From assembly GCF_013408535.1 (NCBI RefSeq), contig NZ_JACBZA010000001.1, positions 1,302,001 to 1,366,000 of the forward strand: 64,000 bases of DNA, given 5' to 3'. The notes under the pieces are model-generated. The model was not told the origin of the DNA, searched no databases, and saw nothing but the letters and a program-made list of their open reading frames with translations. Position numbers and translations under genes: made by a program. Numbering within the stretch: position 1 is the first letter of the stretch; every line of letters starts with the position of its first letter. The stretch is from Actinopolymorpha cephalotaxi. GTDB lineage: Bacteria; Actinomycetota; Actinomycetes; Propionibacteriales; Actinopolymorphaceae. Positions 33,177 to 42,000 of the stretch are shown here, one piece after another.

Positions 33177-33867
33177 CGGGCACCCCGCCCGCCTCGGGCT
33201 CCCTGGGCTCCTCGGGCTCCCTGGGCTCCTCGGGCTCCCTGGGCTCCTCGGGCACCGCCGCGGGGGAGTCCAGCCAGTCCCACCAGCCCGAGTCGAGGAC
33301 CCGCCGGGCGAGGAGCTCGTAGCCCACGGCACGTGGGTGGGCTCCGTCGCCGGTGGACAGCTCGGCCCGCCACCGGGTGTCCTCGGCGAGCGACGGCGCG
33401 AGGGGTACGAACGGCACCCCGCGCCGGGCGGTGAGCTCCCGCATCAGGGCGGTCAGCGCCAGCAGTCGGGCGTTCCGGGAGTCGTCGGTCAGCGCGGGCG
33501 GGCCGACCACGAGCGTGGGCAGGCCCTGCCGCCGGGTCCACTCGAGCAGGTCGGCCAGCACGGCGAGGGTGCCGACGTCCGGCACCCGCTCGCCGCCGAC
33601 GCCTTCGGCCGGCGCGGTGTCGTTGGTCCCGAAGGACAGCACGACACGGTTGTCGCAGCCGGCGGCCCTTCGCGCGACGATCTCGCCCGCGAACCTCGCC
33701 TGGATGTTGCGGGAGGTGTCCCGGCGTACGCCGAGGTTGTAGAACGTGAGGTCCCGGCCCCTGCGCAGCGTCTCCCGGGCGACCCGTCCCACCCAGCCGA
33801 GGCCCTCGGGATCGCCCACGCCGGCGGTGTAGGAGTCGCCGACGAAACAGATGCGCAGGTCGGTCAT
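33169..33867 (-). CDS. SGNH/GDSL-family hydrolase
   Basis: A 232-residue esterase-type enzyme. Block I VGDSYTAGVG (Ser nucleophile), block III GTNDT (Asn) and block V DGAHPRAVGY (Asp/His) are in place; no signal peptide. ATG 33867 (MTDLRICFVGDS) has GGGAAG about 10 nt upstream; ATG 33876 adds MRP and is also possible. The C-terminus is a repeat tail (EEPREP three times) encoded by an 18-bp minisatellite, beyond the catalytic fold. Coupled to nei2 downstream. Confidence 0.9.
   Translation of the reverse strand: MTDLRICFVGDSYTAGVGDPEGLGWVGRVARETLRRGRDLTFYNLGVRRDTSRNIQARFAGEIVARRAAGCDNRVVLSFGTNDTAPAEGVGGERVPDVGTLAVLADLLEWTRRQGLPTLVVGPPALTDDSRNARLLALTALMRELTARRGVPFVPLAPSLAEDTRWRAELSTGDGAHPRAVGYELLARRVLDSGWWDWLDSPAAVPEEPREPEEPREPEEPREPEAGGVPGA
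33193..33253 (-). repeat. In-frame 18-bp minisatellite in the SGNH hydrolase 3' end
   Basis: Three exact copies and a partial one of CTCGGGCTCCCTGGGCTC (plus-strand spelling; 33193, 33211, 33229), encoding EEPREP-type repeats in the C-terminal tail. Confidence 0.9.
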
Positions 33868-33981
33868 GGGCCGCATTCTTCCCGACAGCTCTCCGACGGC
33901 TCCCCACGGCGCTCCGGGCGGGTCCGAGCCGGGTCGAGGCTGGGTCCGGCCGGCACCGGTACGTGGGCCATGCTGACGGGC

Positions 33982-34578
33982 ATGGACTTCGCAGACGTCG
34001 TACGCCGCCGCCGGATGGTGCGCAACTTCGACCCCCGCCCCGTGGACCCGGTCGTGGTCGAACGCGTCCTGGACAACGCGCTGCACGCCCCGTCCGCCGG
34101 CTTCAGCCAGGGCTGGGGGTTCCTGGTGCTGGACCAGCCGGCCGACGTCCAGCGCTTCTGGGCAGCGACCACGCCGGAGGGGGCCGGCGCCGACTCCTGG
34201 TCGCGGGGCCTGCGCCGGGCCCCGGTGCTGATCGTGCCGCTGTCGTGCAAGCGTGCCTATCTCGACCGGTACGCCGAACCCGACAAGGGCTGGACCGACC
34301 GGGACGAGTCGCGGTGGCCCGTGCCGTACTGGGACATCGACACCGGCATGGCGGCGCTGCTGATGCTTCTCACCGTCACCGACGAGGGGCTCGGCGCCTG
34401 CTTCTTCGGTATCCCGCCCGAGCGCATCCCGGCGTTCCGCCGTGAGTTCGGCGTACCGGAGGACCACCTCCCGATCGGCGTGGTCGCGCTCGGGCACCGG
34501 GCGCCGGACCGGCGTTCGCCGTCGCTGCGGCGCGGCCGTCGCGGCACGGACGAGGTGGTGCACCGCGGCCGGTGGTGA
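33982..34578 (+). CDS. Nitroreductase-family FMN oxidoreductase
   Basis: A 198-residue protein starting MDFADVVRRRRMVRNFD, the usual nitroreductase N-terminus with the Arg-rich FMN phosphate site; ATG 33970 (four residues longer) is an alternative. HAPSAGFSQGWGFLVL and DEGLGACFFGIPPERIPAFRREFGVPEDHLPIGVVALG are the conserved FMN segments. It probably reduces quinones, nitro compounds or a cofactor; the substrate is unknown. Divergent from the SGNH hydrolase gene. Confidence 0.9.
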   Translation: MDFADVVRRRRMVRNFDPRPVDPVVVERVLDNALHAPSAGFSQGWGFLVLDQPADVQRFWAATTPEGAGADSWSRGLRRAPVLIVPLSCKRAYLDRYAEPDKGWTDRDESRWPVPYWDIDTGMAALLMLLTVTDEGLGACFFGIPPERIPAFRREFGVPEDHLPIGVVALGHRAPDRRSPSLRRGRRGTDEVVHRGRW

Positions 34579-34580
34579 CC

Positions 34581-34661
34581 GCGGCGCAACCCCGCCTTAC
34601 CCGCGCCAACCCCGCCTTGCCGGATGTCAATTCCGTCTTGCCCGCGCCAACCTCGGGTTGA
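34581..34661. repeat. Four degenerate copies of a ~20-bp unit
   Basis: Units near CCGCGCCAACCCCGCCTTGC start at 34581, 34601, 34621 and 34641. Copies 1, 2 and 4 share CGCCAACC-like cores and copy 3 is diverged (CAATTCCGTCTTGC). The repeat fills the whole gap between the convergent nitroreductase and glpK genes. Confidence 0.75.
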
Positions 34662-34667
34662 CTCCGC

Positions 34668-36182
34668 TCAGTCCTCGTCGTCCACCCAGTCGAACGTCCG
34701 GGTGACCGCCTTCTTCCAGCGGGCGTAGTCGCGCTCGCGCACCTTCTCGTCCAGCTTCGGCGTCCAGCGCTTGCCCTCCTGCCAGTTGCGGCGCAGGTCG
34801 TCCTCGCCGGACCAGTACCCGACGGCCAGTCCGGCCGCGTACGCCGCACCGAGCGCGGTGGTCTCGGCCACCTGCGGGCGGACCACCGGCACGTCGAGGA
34901 TGTCGGACTGGAACTGCATCAGCAGCTCGTTGACCACCATGCCGCCGTCGACCTTGAGCTCGGTCAGGGCGACGCCGGAGTCGGCGTTCATCGCGTCGAC
35001 GACCTCGCGGGTCTGGTACGCCGTGGCCTCCAGCACCGCCCGGGCGATGTGCCCCTTGTTGACGTAGCGGGTCAGGCCGACCAGGGCGCCCCGGGCGTCG
35101 GAGCGCCAGTACGGCGCGAACAGACCGGAGAACGCCGGGACGAAGTACGCGCCGCCGTTGTCGTCCACCGAGCGGGCCAGCGTCTCGATCTCCTCCGCCT
35201 TGCCGATCAGGCCGAGGTTGTCCCGGATCCACTGCACCAGCGAGCCGGTGACCGCGATCGAACCCTCCAGCGCGTAGACGGGCGCGTTGTCGCCGATCTG
35301 GTAGCAGGCGGTGGTGATCAGGCCGTTCTCGCTCATCACGCGTTCGGTGCCGGTGTTGAGGAGCAGGAAGTTGCCGGTGCCGTAGGTGTTCTTCGCCGTG
35401 CCCACCTCGAAACAGACCTGGCCGAACGTGGCCGCCTGCTGGTCACCGAGGATGCCGGCGATCGGCACACCGGGCAGCGAGCCGCCGCGCCGGCCCTCGG
35501 CGTACACCTGCGACGACGGCCGGATCTCCGGCAGCATCGACATCGGGATGCCCATCTCCTCGGCGATGTTCTCGTCCCACCGCAGGCTCGCGATGTCCAT
35601 CAGCATCGTCCGGGACGCGTTCGTCACGTCGGTGATGTGCAGGCCGCCGTCGGTGCCGCCGGTCATGTTCCACAGCAGCCAGCTGTCCATCGTGCCGAAC
35701 ATCAGCTCACCGCGCTCGGCGCGTTCGCGGACGCCCTCCACGTTGTCCAGGATCCAGCGCACCTTCGGTCCGGAGAAGTACGTCGCCAGCGGGAGGCCGG
35801 TGCGGTCGCGGTAGCGCTCGGCGCCGCCGCCGAGCGCGCCGAGCTGTTCACAGATCCGGTCGGTACGGGTGTCCTGCCACACGATCGCGTTGTAGACCGG
35901 CTTGCCCGTCGCCCGGTCCCACACCAGCGCCGTCTCCCGCTGGTTGGTGATGCCGACCGCGGCCACGTTGGTGGCGGTGAGGTCGGCGCCGGCCAGCGCA
36001 CCGGCCACCGTCTGCCGGGTGTTGCGCCAGATCTCCTCCGCGTTGTGTTCGACCCAACCCGCGCGCGGGAAGATCTGTTCGTGCTCCAGTTGGTGCACGC
36101 TCACGACCTGACCCGCATGGTCGAAGATCATGCACCGGGTGCTGGTCGTTCCCTGGTCGATGGCTGCGACGTAGTCGGTCAT
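34668..36182 (-). CDS. glpK: Glycerol kinase
   Basis: A 504-residue FGGY kinase that phosphorylates glycerol to sn-glycerol 3-phosphate. ATG 36182 with GGGAGCT. N-terminal ATP loop [16 protein letters not shown]; glycerol site residues in NQRET and [27 protein letters not shown]; the C-terminal [27 protein letters not shown]. Length and all family motifs are normal. It follows the aquaglyceroporin gene on the same strand (103-nt gap). Confidence 0.97.
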   Translation of the reverse strand: MTDYVAAIDQGTTSTRCMIFDHAGQVVSVHQLEHEQIFPRAGWVEHNAEEIWRNTRQTVAGALAGADLTATNVAAVGITNQRETALVWDRATGKPVYNAIVWQDTRTDRICEQLGALGGGAERYRDRTGLPLATYFSGPKVRWILDNVEGVRERAERGELMFGTMDSWLLWNMTGGTDGGLHITDVTNASRTMLMDIASLRWDENIAEEMGIPMSMLPEIRPSSQVYAEGRRGGSLPGVPIAGILGDQQAATFGQVCFEVGTAKNTYGTGNFLLLNTGTERVMSENGLITTACYQIGDNAPVYALEGSIAVTGSLVQWIRDNLGLIGKAEEIETLARSVDDNGGAYFVPAFSGLFAPYWRSDARGALVGLTRYVNKGHIARAVLEATAYQTREVVDAMNADSGVALTELKVDGGMVVNELLMQFQSDILDVPVVRPQVAETTALGAAYAAGLAVGYWSGEDDLRRNWQEGKRWTPKLDEKVRERDYARWKKAVTRTFDWVDDED

Positions 36183-36285
36183 GTGAGCTCCCACTGGGTT
36201 GGAAGGGTGCGGGGGTAGCGTACGTAGAACCGGCGTCGATGTGCCGGGGCCGGCCCAAGCCTGTGCCGGGTGGGGAGGTGGCATG

Positions 36286-37008
36286 TCAGGACGCGACCCG
36301 GGCGAGCAGACCCGCGACGACACCTCCGGCCAGCGGCGCCACCACCGGCACCCAGGCGTACGGCCAGTCGCTCTCGCCCTTGCCTTTGATAGGAAGAACG
36401 GCATGGGCGAACCGTGGGCCGAGGTCGCGGGCGGGGTTGATCGCAAACCCGGTCGGGCCGCCCAGGCACGCGCCGATGCCCACGACCACCAGCGCCACGG
36501 CCAGCGGGCCGAGCCCGGACGGCGTGCGCCCGAACACCAGAACGACATAGACCAGGACGAAGGTCGCGATCGCCTCGGTCACGACGTTCCATGCGTACGC
36601 ACGATAACGGGGCGCGGTGGCGAAGACCGCCAGCTTGTCGGCTTCGGTCTCGCTGTGTTCGAAGTGCAGCCGGTACGCCAGGAAGCACAGGACCGCGCCG
36701 AGGAACGCGCCGGCGAACTCCCCGGCCAGGTAGGCGAGGGTGTTCAGGGGCGTCACCGCGATGCCCGGCGCGAAGCTCGGCGCGCCGTCGACGACGATGC
36801 CCAGCGTCACCGCGGGGTTGAGGTGCGCGCCGCTGGCGTACGCGACGTACACGCCGACGAAGATGCCGAGGCCCCAGCCGAGGCTGACCAGCAACCAGCC
36901 GCCGCGATGGCCGAAGGTGTTCTTCAGCAGCACGTTCGCACCCACCGAGCAGCCCAGCAGGGTCAGCATCATCGTCCCCAGCGTCTCCGAGACGACGATC
37001 GACCACAT
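36286..37008 (-). CDS. glpF: Glycerol uptake facilitator (aquaglyceroporin)
   Basis: A 240-residue MIP channel with six helices. The two pore motifs are HLNPAVTLG and [10 protein letters not shown]; the Asp after the second NPAR marks glycerol-conducting members. ATG 37008 with GAAGGG. It supplies glycerol to GlpK. The divergent partner is glpD, so the 215-bp gap 37009-37223 should hold the control region for glycerol catabolism. Confidence 0.95.
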   Translation of the reverse strand: MWSIVVSETLGTMMLTLLGCSVGANVLLKNTFGHRGGWLLVSLGWGLGIFVGVYVAYASGAHLNPAVTLGIVVDGAPSFAPGIAVTPLNTLAYLAGEFAGAFLGAVLCFLAYRLHFEHSETEADKLAVFATAPRYRAYAWNVVTEAIATFVLVYVVLVFGRTPSGLGPLAVALVVVGIGACLGGPTGFAINPARDLGPRFAHAVLPIKGKGESDWPYAWVPVVAPLAGGVVAGLLARVAS

Positions 37009-37156
37009 CGAAGGACCCTTCCGGGCGGCACCCGAGGGGTGGCGGCGACCGAGCAGTGGCCGGGGACCACGGGCCGGCCGACCGTCCCTGCCCGATCCTG
37101 CCCGCCGCCGCACCGGCTGTCGCCAAAGTCCACGACTTCTGCGATCCTGCGTGATT

Positions 37157-37170
37157 CCCGGATATCGGGG
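37157..37170. promoter_or_regulatory. Palindromic operator candidate between glpF and glpD
   Basis: CCCGGATATCGGGG is an almost perfect palindrome around ATAT, centrally placed in the divergent glpF/glpD gap. It could be the site of a glycerol regulator (GlpR/GylR type), but no regulator gene is adjacent. Confidence 0.3.
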
Positions 37171-37223
37171 CCGGCAGGTCTTCGCCCGAGTCCGCTGTCC
37201 ACGTATCGGCTGAGGAGTTGGTT

Positions 37224-38942
37224 GTGAGTAGTTCCGGGAAGTTGGGCCCGCAGGAACGCGCCGAGGCCTGGGACCGGTTCGGTGCCGAGCAGTTCGACGT
37301 CCTCGTGGTGGGCGGCGGCGTGACCGGTGCGGGTTCCGCGCTGGACGCCGTGACGCGCGGACTGAACACCGCACTGGTCGAGGCGCGCGACTTCGCCAGC
37401 GGCACGTCCAGCCGGTCCAGCAAGCTCTTCCACGGCGGCCTGCGCTACCTCGAGCAGCTGAACTTCGGACTGGTCGCCGAGGCGTTGCGCGAACGCGAGC
37501 TGATGCTCACCCGGATCGCGCCGCACCTCGTCAAGCCGGTTCAGTTCCTCTACCCGCTGCAGCACCGGCTGTGGGAGCGCCCTTACGTCGGCGCCGGCCT
37601 GATCCTGTACGACACGATGGGCCGCGGCCGGTCGGTGCCCGCTCACCGGCACCTCAGCCGGACGGGCGCACTGAGGCTCAGCCCCGGACTCCGCCAGGAC
37701 TCACTCGTCGGCGCGGTGCGCTACTACGACGCGCAGGCCGACGACGCCCGGCACACGCTGACGGTGGTGCGCACCGCCGCCCGCTACGGCGCCGCGGTCC
37801 GCAACTCCAGTGAGGTGACCGGTTTCCTGCACGAGGGCGGCCGGGTGGTTGGCGCGGAGGTGCGCGACGTCGACTCCGGCGCCACTACGACGATCCGGGC
37901 GAAGGCCGTCATCAACGCGACCGGCGTGTGGACCGACGACCTGCAGCGCCTCACCGGCGGGCGGGGACGGTTCCGCGTACGGGCCTCCAAGGGCGTGCAC
38001 GTGCTGGTGCCGCGGGACCGGATCGCCTCCGAGGTCGGGCTGATCCTGCGGACCGAACGCTCGGTGCTGTTCGTCATCCCGTGGGGCAACCACTGGATCA
38101 TCGGCACCACCGACACCGACTGGAACCTCGACCGCGCCCACCCCGCGGCCAGCCGGGCCGACATCGACTACCTCCTGGCGCACGTCAACGAGGTCCTGTC
38201 GGTGCCGCTCACCCACGACGACATCGAGGGCGTGTACGCCGGACTCCGGCCGCTGCTGGCCGGGGAGTCCGAGCAGACCAGCCAGCTGTCCCGCGAACAC
38301 GCGGTGGCCCGGCCGCTGCCGGGCCTGGTGTCGATCGCCGGCGGGAAGTACACGACGTACCGCGTGATGGCCAAGGACGCGATCGACGCGGCCCGGCCCG
38401 ACCTCGGGCACTCGCTGCCGCCGTCGGTGACCGAGCACGTCCCGCTGGTCGGGGCCGAGGGGTACCACGCGCTGATCAACCAGGTGGACCGGCTGGCCGA
38501 GGACCGCGGGCTCCCGGTGTGGCGGATGCAGCGGCTGCTGGACCGGTACGGCTCGATGGTCGACGAACTGATGGCGCTGGCCCAGGACGACCCGACGCTG
38601 CTGGAGCCGATGCCGGGTGCGGGGGAGTACCTCCGGGTGGAGGGGAGGTACGCCGCCACGCACGAGGCGGCGGTGCACCTGGACGACGTCCTCGCCCGGC
38701 GGACGCGGATCTCCATCGAGACGCCGCACCGGGGCACCGACTCGGCGCGGCCCGCGGCCGAACTCGTCGCGGACGTGCTCGGCTGGGACGAGGCACGCAC
38801 CCGCAACGAGGTGGAGGTCTACCAGGCCCGGGTGGCCGCCGAGCGCGAGTCGCAGCGCAAGCCCGACGACCTGGGCGCCGACGCGGAGCGGCTGCTCGCG
38901 CCGGACACCCGCAAGCTCGCGGTCGGCCGCGCCCTGGGCTGA
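37224..38942 (+). CDS. glpD: Aerobic glycerol-3-phosphate dehydrogenase
   Basis: A 572-residue FAD enzyme that oxidises glycerol 3-phosphate to dihydroxyacetone phosphate and feeds electrons to the quinone pool at the membrane. GTG 37224 lies 6 nt after GAGGAG; a TTG at 37218 is inside the SD and is unlikely. FAD motif VVGGGVTGAGSALDA, then SSRSSKLFHGGLRYLE, GTTDTDWN and the C-terminal DAO_C domain (GRYAATHEAAVHLDDVLARRTRI). Complete. Confidence 0.96.
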   Translation: MSSSGKLGPQERAEAWDRFGAEQFDVLVVGGGVTGAGSALDAVTRGLNTALVEARDFASGTSSRSSKLFHGGLRYLEQLNFGLVAEALRERELMLTRIAPHLVKPVQFLYPLQHRLWERPYVGAGLILYDTMGRGRSVPAHRHLSRTGALRLSPGLRQDSLVGAVRYYDAQADDARHTLTVVRTAARYGAAVRNSSEVTGFLHEGGRVVGAEVRDVDSGATTTIRAKAVINATGVWTDDLQRLTGGRGRFRVRASKGVHVLVPRDRIASEVGLILRTERSVLFVIPWGNHWIIGTTDTDWNLDRAHPAASRADIDYLLAHVNEVLSVPLTHDDIEGVYAGLRPLLAGESEQTSQLSREHAVARPLPGLVSIAGGKYTTYRVMAKDAIDAARPDLGHSLPPSVTEHVPLVGAEGYHALINQVDRLAEDRGLPVWRMQRLLDRYGSMVDELMALAQDDPTLLEPMPGAGEYLRVEGRYAATHEAAVHLDDVLARRTRISIETPHRGTDSARPAAELVADVLGWDEARTRNEVEVYQARVAAERESQRKPDDLGADAERLLAPDTRKLAVGRALG

Positions 38943-38953
38943 CCGACGGCCTC

Positions 38954-39018
38954 CTGGTTGGCGGTCGGGGCTGGTTGACGGCCTGCTTGTGGGGGTCTGC
39001 TGGCGGACTGCCGACCAG
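38954..39018. repeat. Imperfect inverted repeat between convergent glpD and lhr
   Basis: CTGGTTGGCGGTC (38954-38966) pairs with GACTGCCGACCAG (39006-39018) at 11 of 13 positions around a 39-nt loop that itself repeats CTGGTTG and CGGCCT. It may act as a weak two-way terminator. Confidence 0.35.
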
Positions 39019-39057
39019 CGGAGTGCCTCGTTCGACACTGCGGGTCCGGGCCAGCAG

Positions 39058-42000
39058 TCAGCCGCGCATCCGCAGCCCGCGCGGTGTGACGTGGAACCCG
39101 GCCGCGGCCAGCGCGGTGGCCAGTGGCGTGGTGCCGCCGGGATGGTTGGCCGGTCGCAGGATCGCCTCGCCGTCGACGCGTTCGACGGTCAGCTTGCCGA
39201 GCACCCCGTCGCGGACGGCGAGGGCTAGCGCGTCGACCGCGGGCTGCAGCACCTGGAGGTCCTCCGACCAGGTGAGGAGGGTGCGGCCGCCGCGTTCGAC
39301 GTACAGCACCAGCTCCCCGCCGACCAGCACGACGAGCGCGCCTGCCTTGCGGCCGGGGCGGTGGCCGTGCTGGTCCTCCGGTGCCCGGTCGGGCCGGGGG
39401 GGCCAGGCCAGCGCGGCGCCGTAGGGGTTGCCCGGGTCGGTGGCGGCGAGCACCAACGTCCTGCCGGAGGTGTCCGCGGACCGGCGGCCCGATCCCCGGC
39501 CACCCTGCCCGTACTGCCCACCAGGATCCGTGGTGGAGTCGGCGTTCGGGTCGCCCATGCCGCGTAACCGGTCGACGGCGCCGGGCGCGCCGAACTGCGC
39601 GGCGCCCAGGCCGGCGACGAAGTAGCCCCGCCGGCAGCGGCCGGACTCCTCGAACGCCGACAGCACCTGGTAGACGGCTGCGAATCCGCCGGGGATGCGT
39701 TCGGCGACCACGGCGCCGCGGGTCACCACGCCGTGCCGGTCCAGCAGCGCCTCGGCGGCGGCGTGCGCGCGCCGGGTGGCGTCGGGATCGCGTTCGGGTA
39801 ACAGCGACCAGCGGCCGGCGGCGGTGGGCGGACCGGTCCTCGACGGCATCGCCGGTCGCCCGCGCCCGCGTAGACCCGAGCGTCCGGCGGCGAACCGCGC
39901 CCGGGGCGTGCTGCGCCGGCTCCGGTGCGCCGAGGAGCCGCTGCCCACCAGCGTCCGCAGCGGGGCCAGCGTGTCGCCGGTGACGTGCCCCGCCCACACC
40001 AGGTCCCACAGCGCGGTCACCAACGTCTGGTCGTCGAGCACCGGACTCTCGCCGATCCGGGACTGGACCGCCCCGGCCAGCGGCCGGAAGAAGAACCCTC
40101 CGCCGGACCCGAGCACCTCCAGGATCGCCGTGTGCACCGGACTCGGCTCGAACTCCGGATCGGGGTCGGGCAACGTCAGGTCGGCGGTGTCGGCGAGGTG
40201 CAGCGACACCCAGCCGTCGGTGCCCGGCAGCGTGCCGTGGCCGGACCAGACGACGTCACCGGAGGCGGTCAGCTCGTCCAGCATCGCGGGGGAGTAGTCG
40301 GGCACCCGGGTGGCCAGCACCAGGCGTTCGAGTGCGGACGCCGGCACCGCGCAGCCGGCCAACTGCTCGACCACCGACAGCACTCCGTCCGGGCCGCGCT
40401 GCCGGCCGCCGACCTGTTGCCAGGTGGGCAGGAACCTGGCGAGGACGGCGGGCTCGACCGGCTCGACCTCGCTGCGCAGGACGGCGAGCGAACGGCGGCG
40501 CAGGGTGCGCAGCACCCCGGCGTCGCACCATTCGGTGCCGTGCCCGGCGCCCACCGACCGGGCAGCTGGGACGACCGGACCCGCCGCGCCGTCCGCGCCG
40601 TCGGTCCCTGCCGCGCCGTCCGCACGTGCCGCGTCGTCCGCATCCCCGGCCCCAGGCGTTCCTCCACCGGGCGCCGACGCGTCACCGGCCGGGCGGAAGG
40701 CGCCCTCGACCACGCGCCCCTCACCGGCCAGCCGGCGCAGGGTGTCGGCGACCACGACGACACCGAGCCCGAACCGGGCCGCCACCTCCCCGGCGTGGAA
40801 CGGGCCATGGGTGCGGGCGTACCGGGCCACCAGGTCACCCATCGGGTCCGCGACCGGCTCGGTGAACGCCTCCGGCACGCCCACCGGAAGCGGGATGCCG
40901 AGCGCGTCCCGCAGCCGTGCGGCGTCCTCGACCGCGGCCCAGCGTTCGTCACCGGCAAGGCCCGGTCCGCGGAACGCGATCACCCGGCGGGCCTGGGCCA
41001 GCTCGGCGAGCCAGCCGGCCGCCTGGGCGGGTTCGGTGCAGCGTCGCCCGACCTCCGCCGCGGACATCGGGCCCAGCAGGCGCAGCAGGTCGGCGACTCC
41101 CTCGGCGTCCCGGCACCGGCGGTCGGGCACGAGCCGTTGCAGCTCGGCCTCGGTCCGCTCGATCACCTCCGCGTCGAGCAGGTCGCGCAGCTCGGTGGTG
41201 CCGAGCAGCTCCGCCAGCAGCGACTTGTCCAGGGCCAGCGCCGCGGCCTTGCGTTCGGCCAGCGGGGCGTCCCCTTCGTACATGAACGCGGCGATGTAGC
41301 CGAAGGTCAGCGACTTCGCGAACGGCGACGGCTCCTGCGTCTCCACCTCGACCACCCGGATCCGGCGAGCGGCCACTCCGCGCAGCAGCTCGACCAGCCC
41401 GGGCAGGTCGTAGACGTCCTGAAGGCACTCGCGCACGGTCTCCAGCACGATCGGGAACGAGGCGTACTTGCCGGCGACGGCGAGCAGTTGCGCGGAGCGC
41501 TGCCGCTGCTGCCACAGCGGGGTGCGGCGGCGCGGGTCGCGGCGGGGGAGCAGCAGGGCACGGGCGGCGCACTCGCGGAACCGGGACGCGAAGAGCGCCG
41601 ACCCGCCGAGCTCGTCGGTGACGATCCGCTCGATCTCCTCCGGCTCGAACAGCACCACGTCGGCGCCGGGCGGGTCCTCGTCGGTGTCGGGGATGCGGAG
41701 CACGATGCCGTCGTCGGCGTGCGCGGCCTGGACGTCGACGCCGTAGCGTTCGCGCAGCCGGGCCCCGATGGCCAGCGCCCACGGCGCGTGCAGCCCGCCG
41801 CCGAACGGCGTGTGCACACAGACCCGCCAGTCGCCGAGCTCGTCCCGGAAACGCTCGACCACGATGGTCCGGTCGTCGGGCACGTGCCGGGTGGCCTGTT
41901 TCTGCTCCTCGAGGTAGGAGACGAGGTTGTCGGCCGCCCACTCGTCCAGACCCGATGCGCGTACCTGTGCCCGCGCGTCGTCGGGTGCCTGGCGGCCGAG

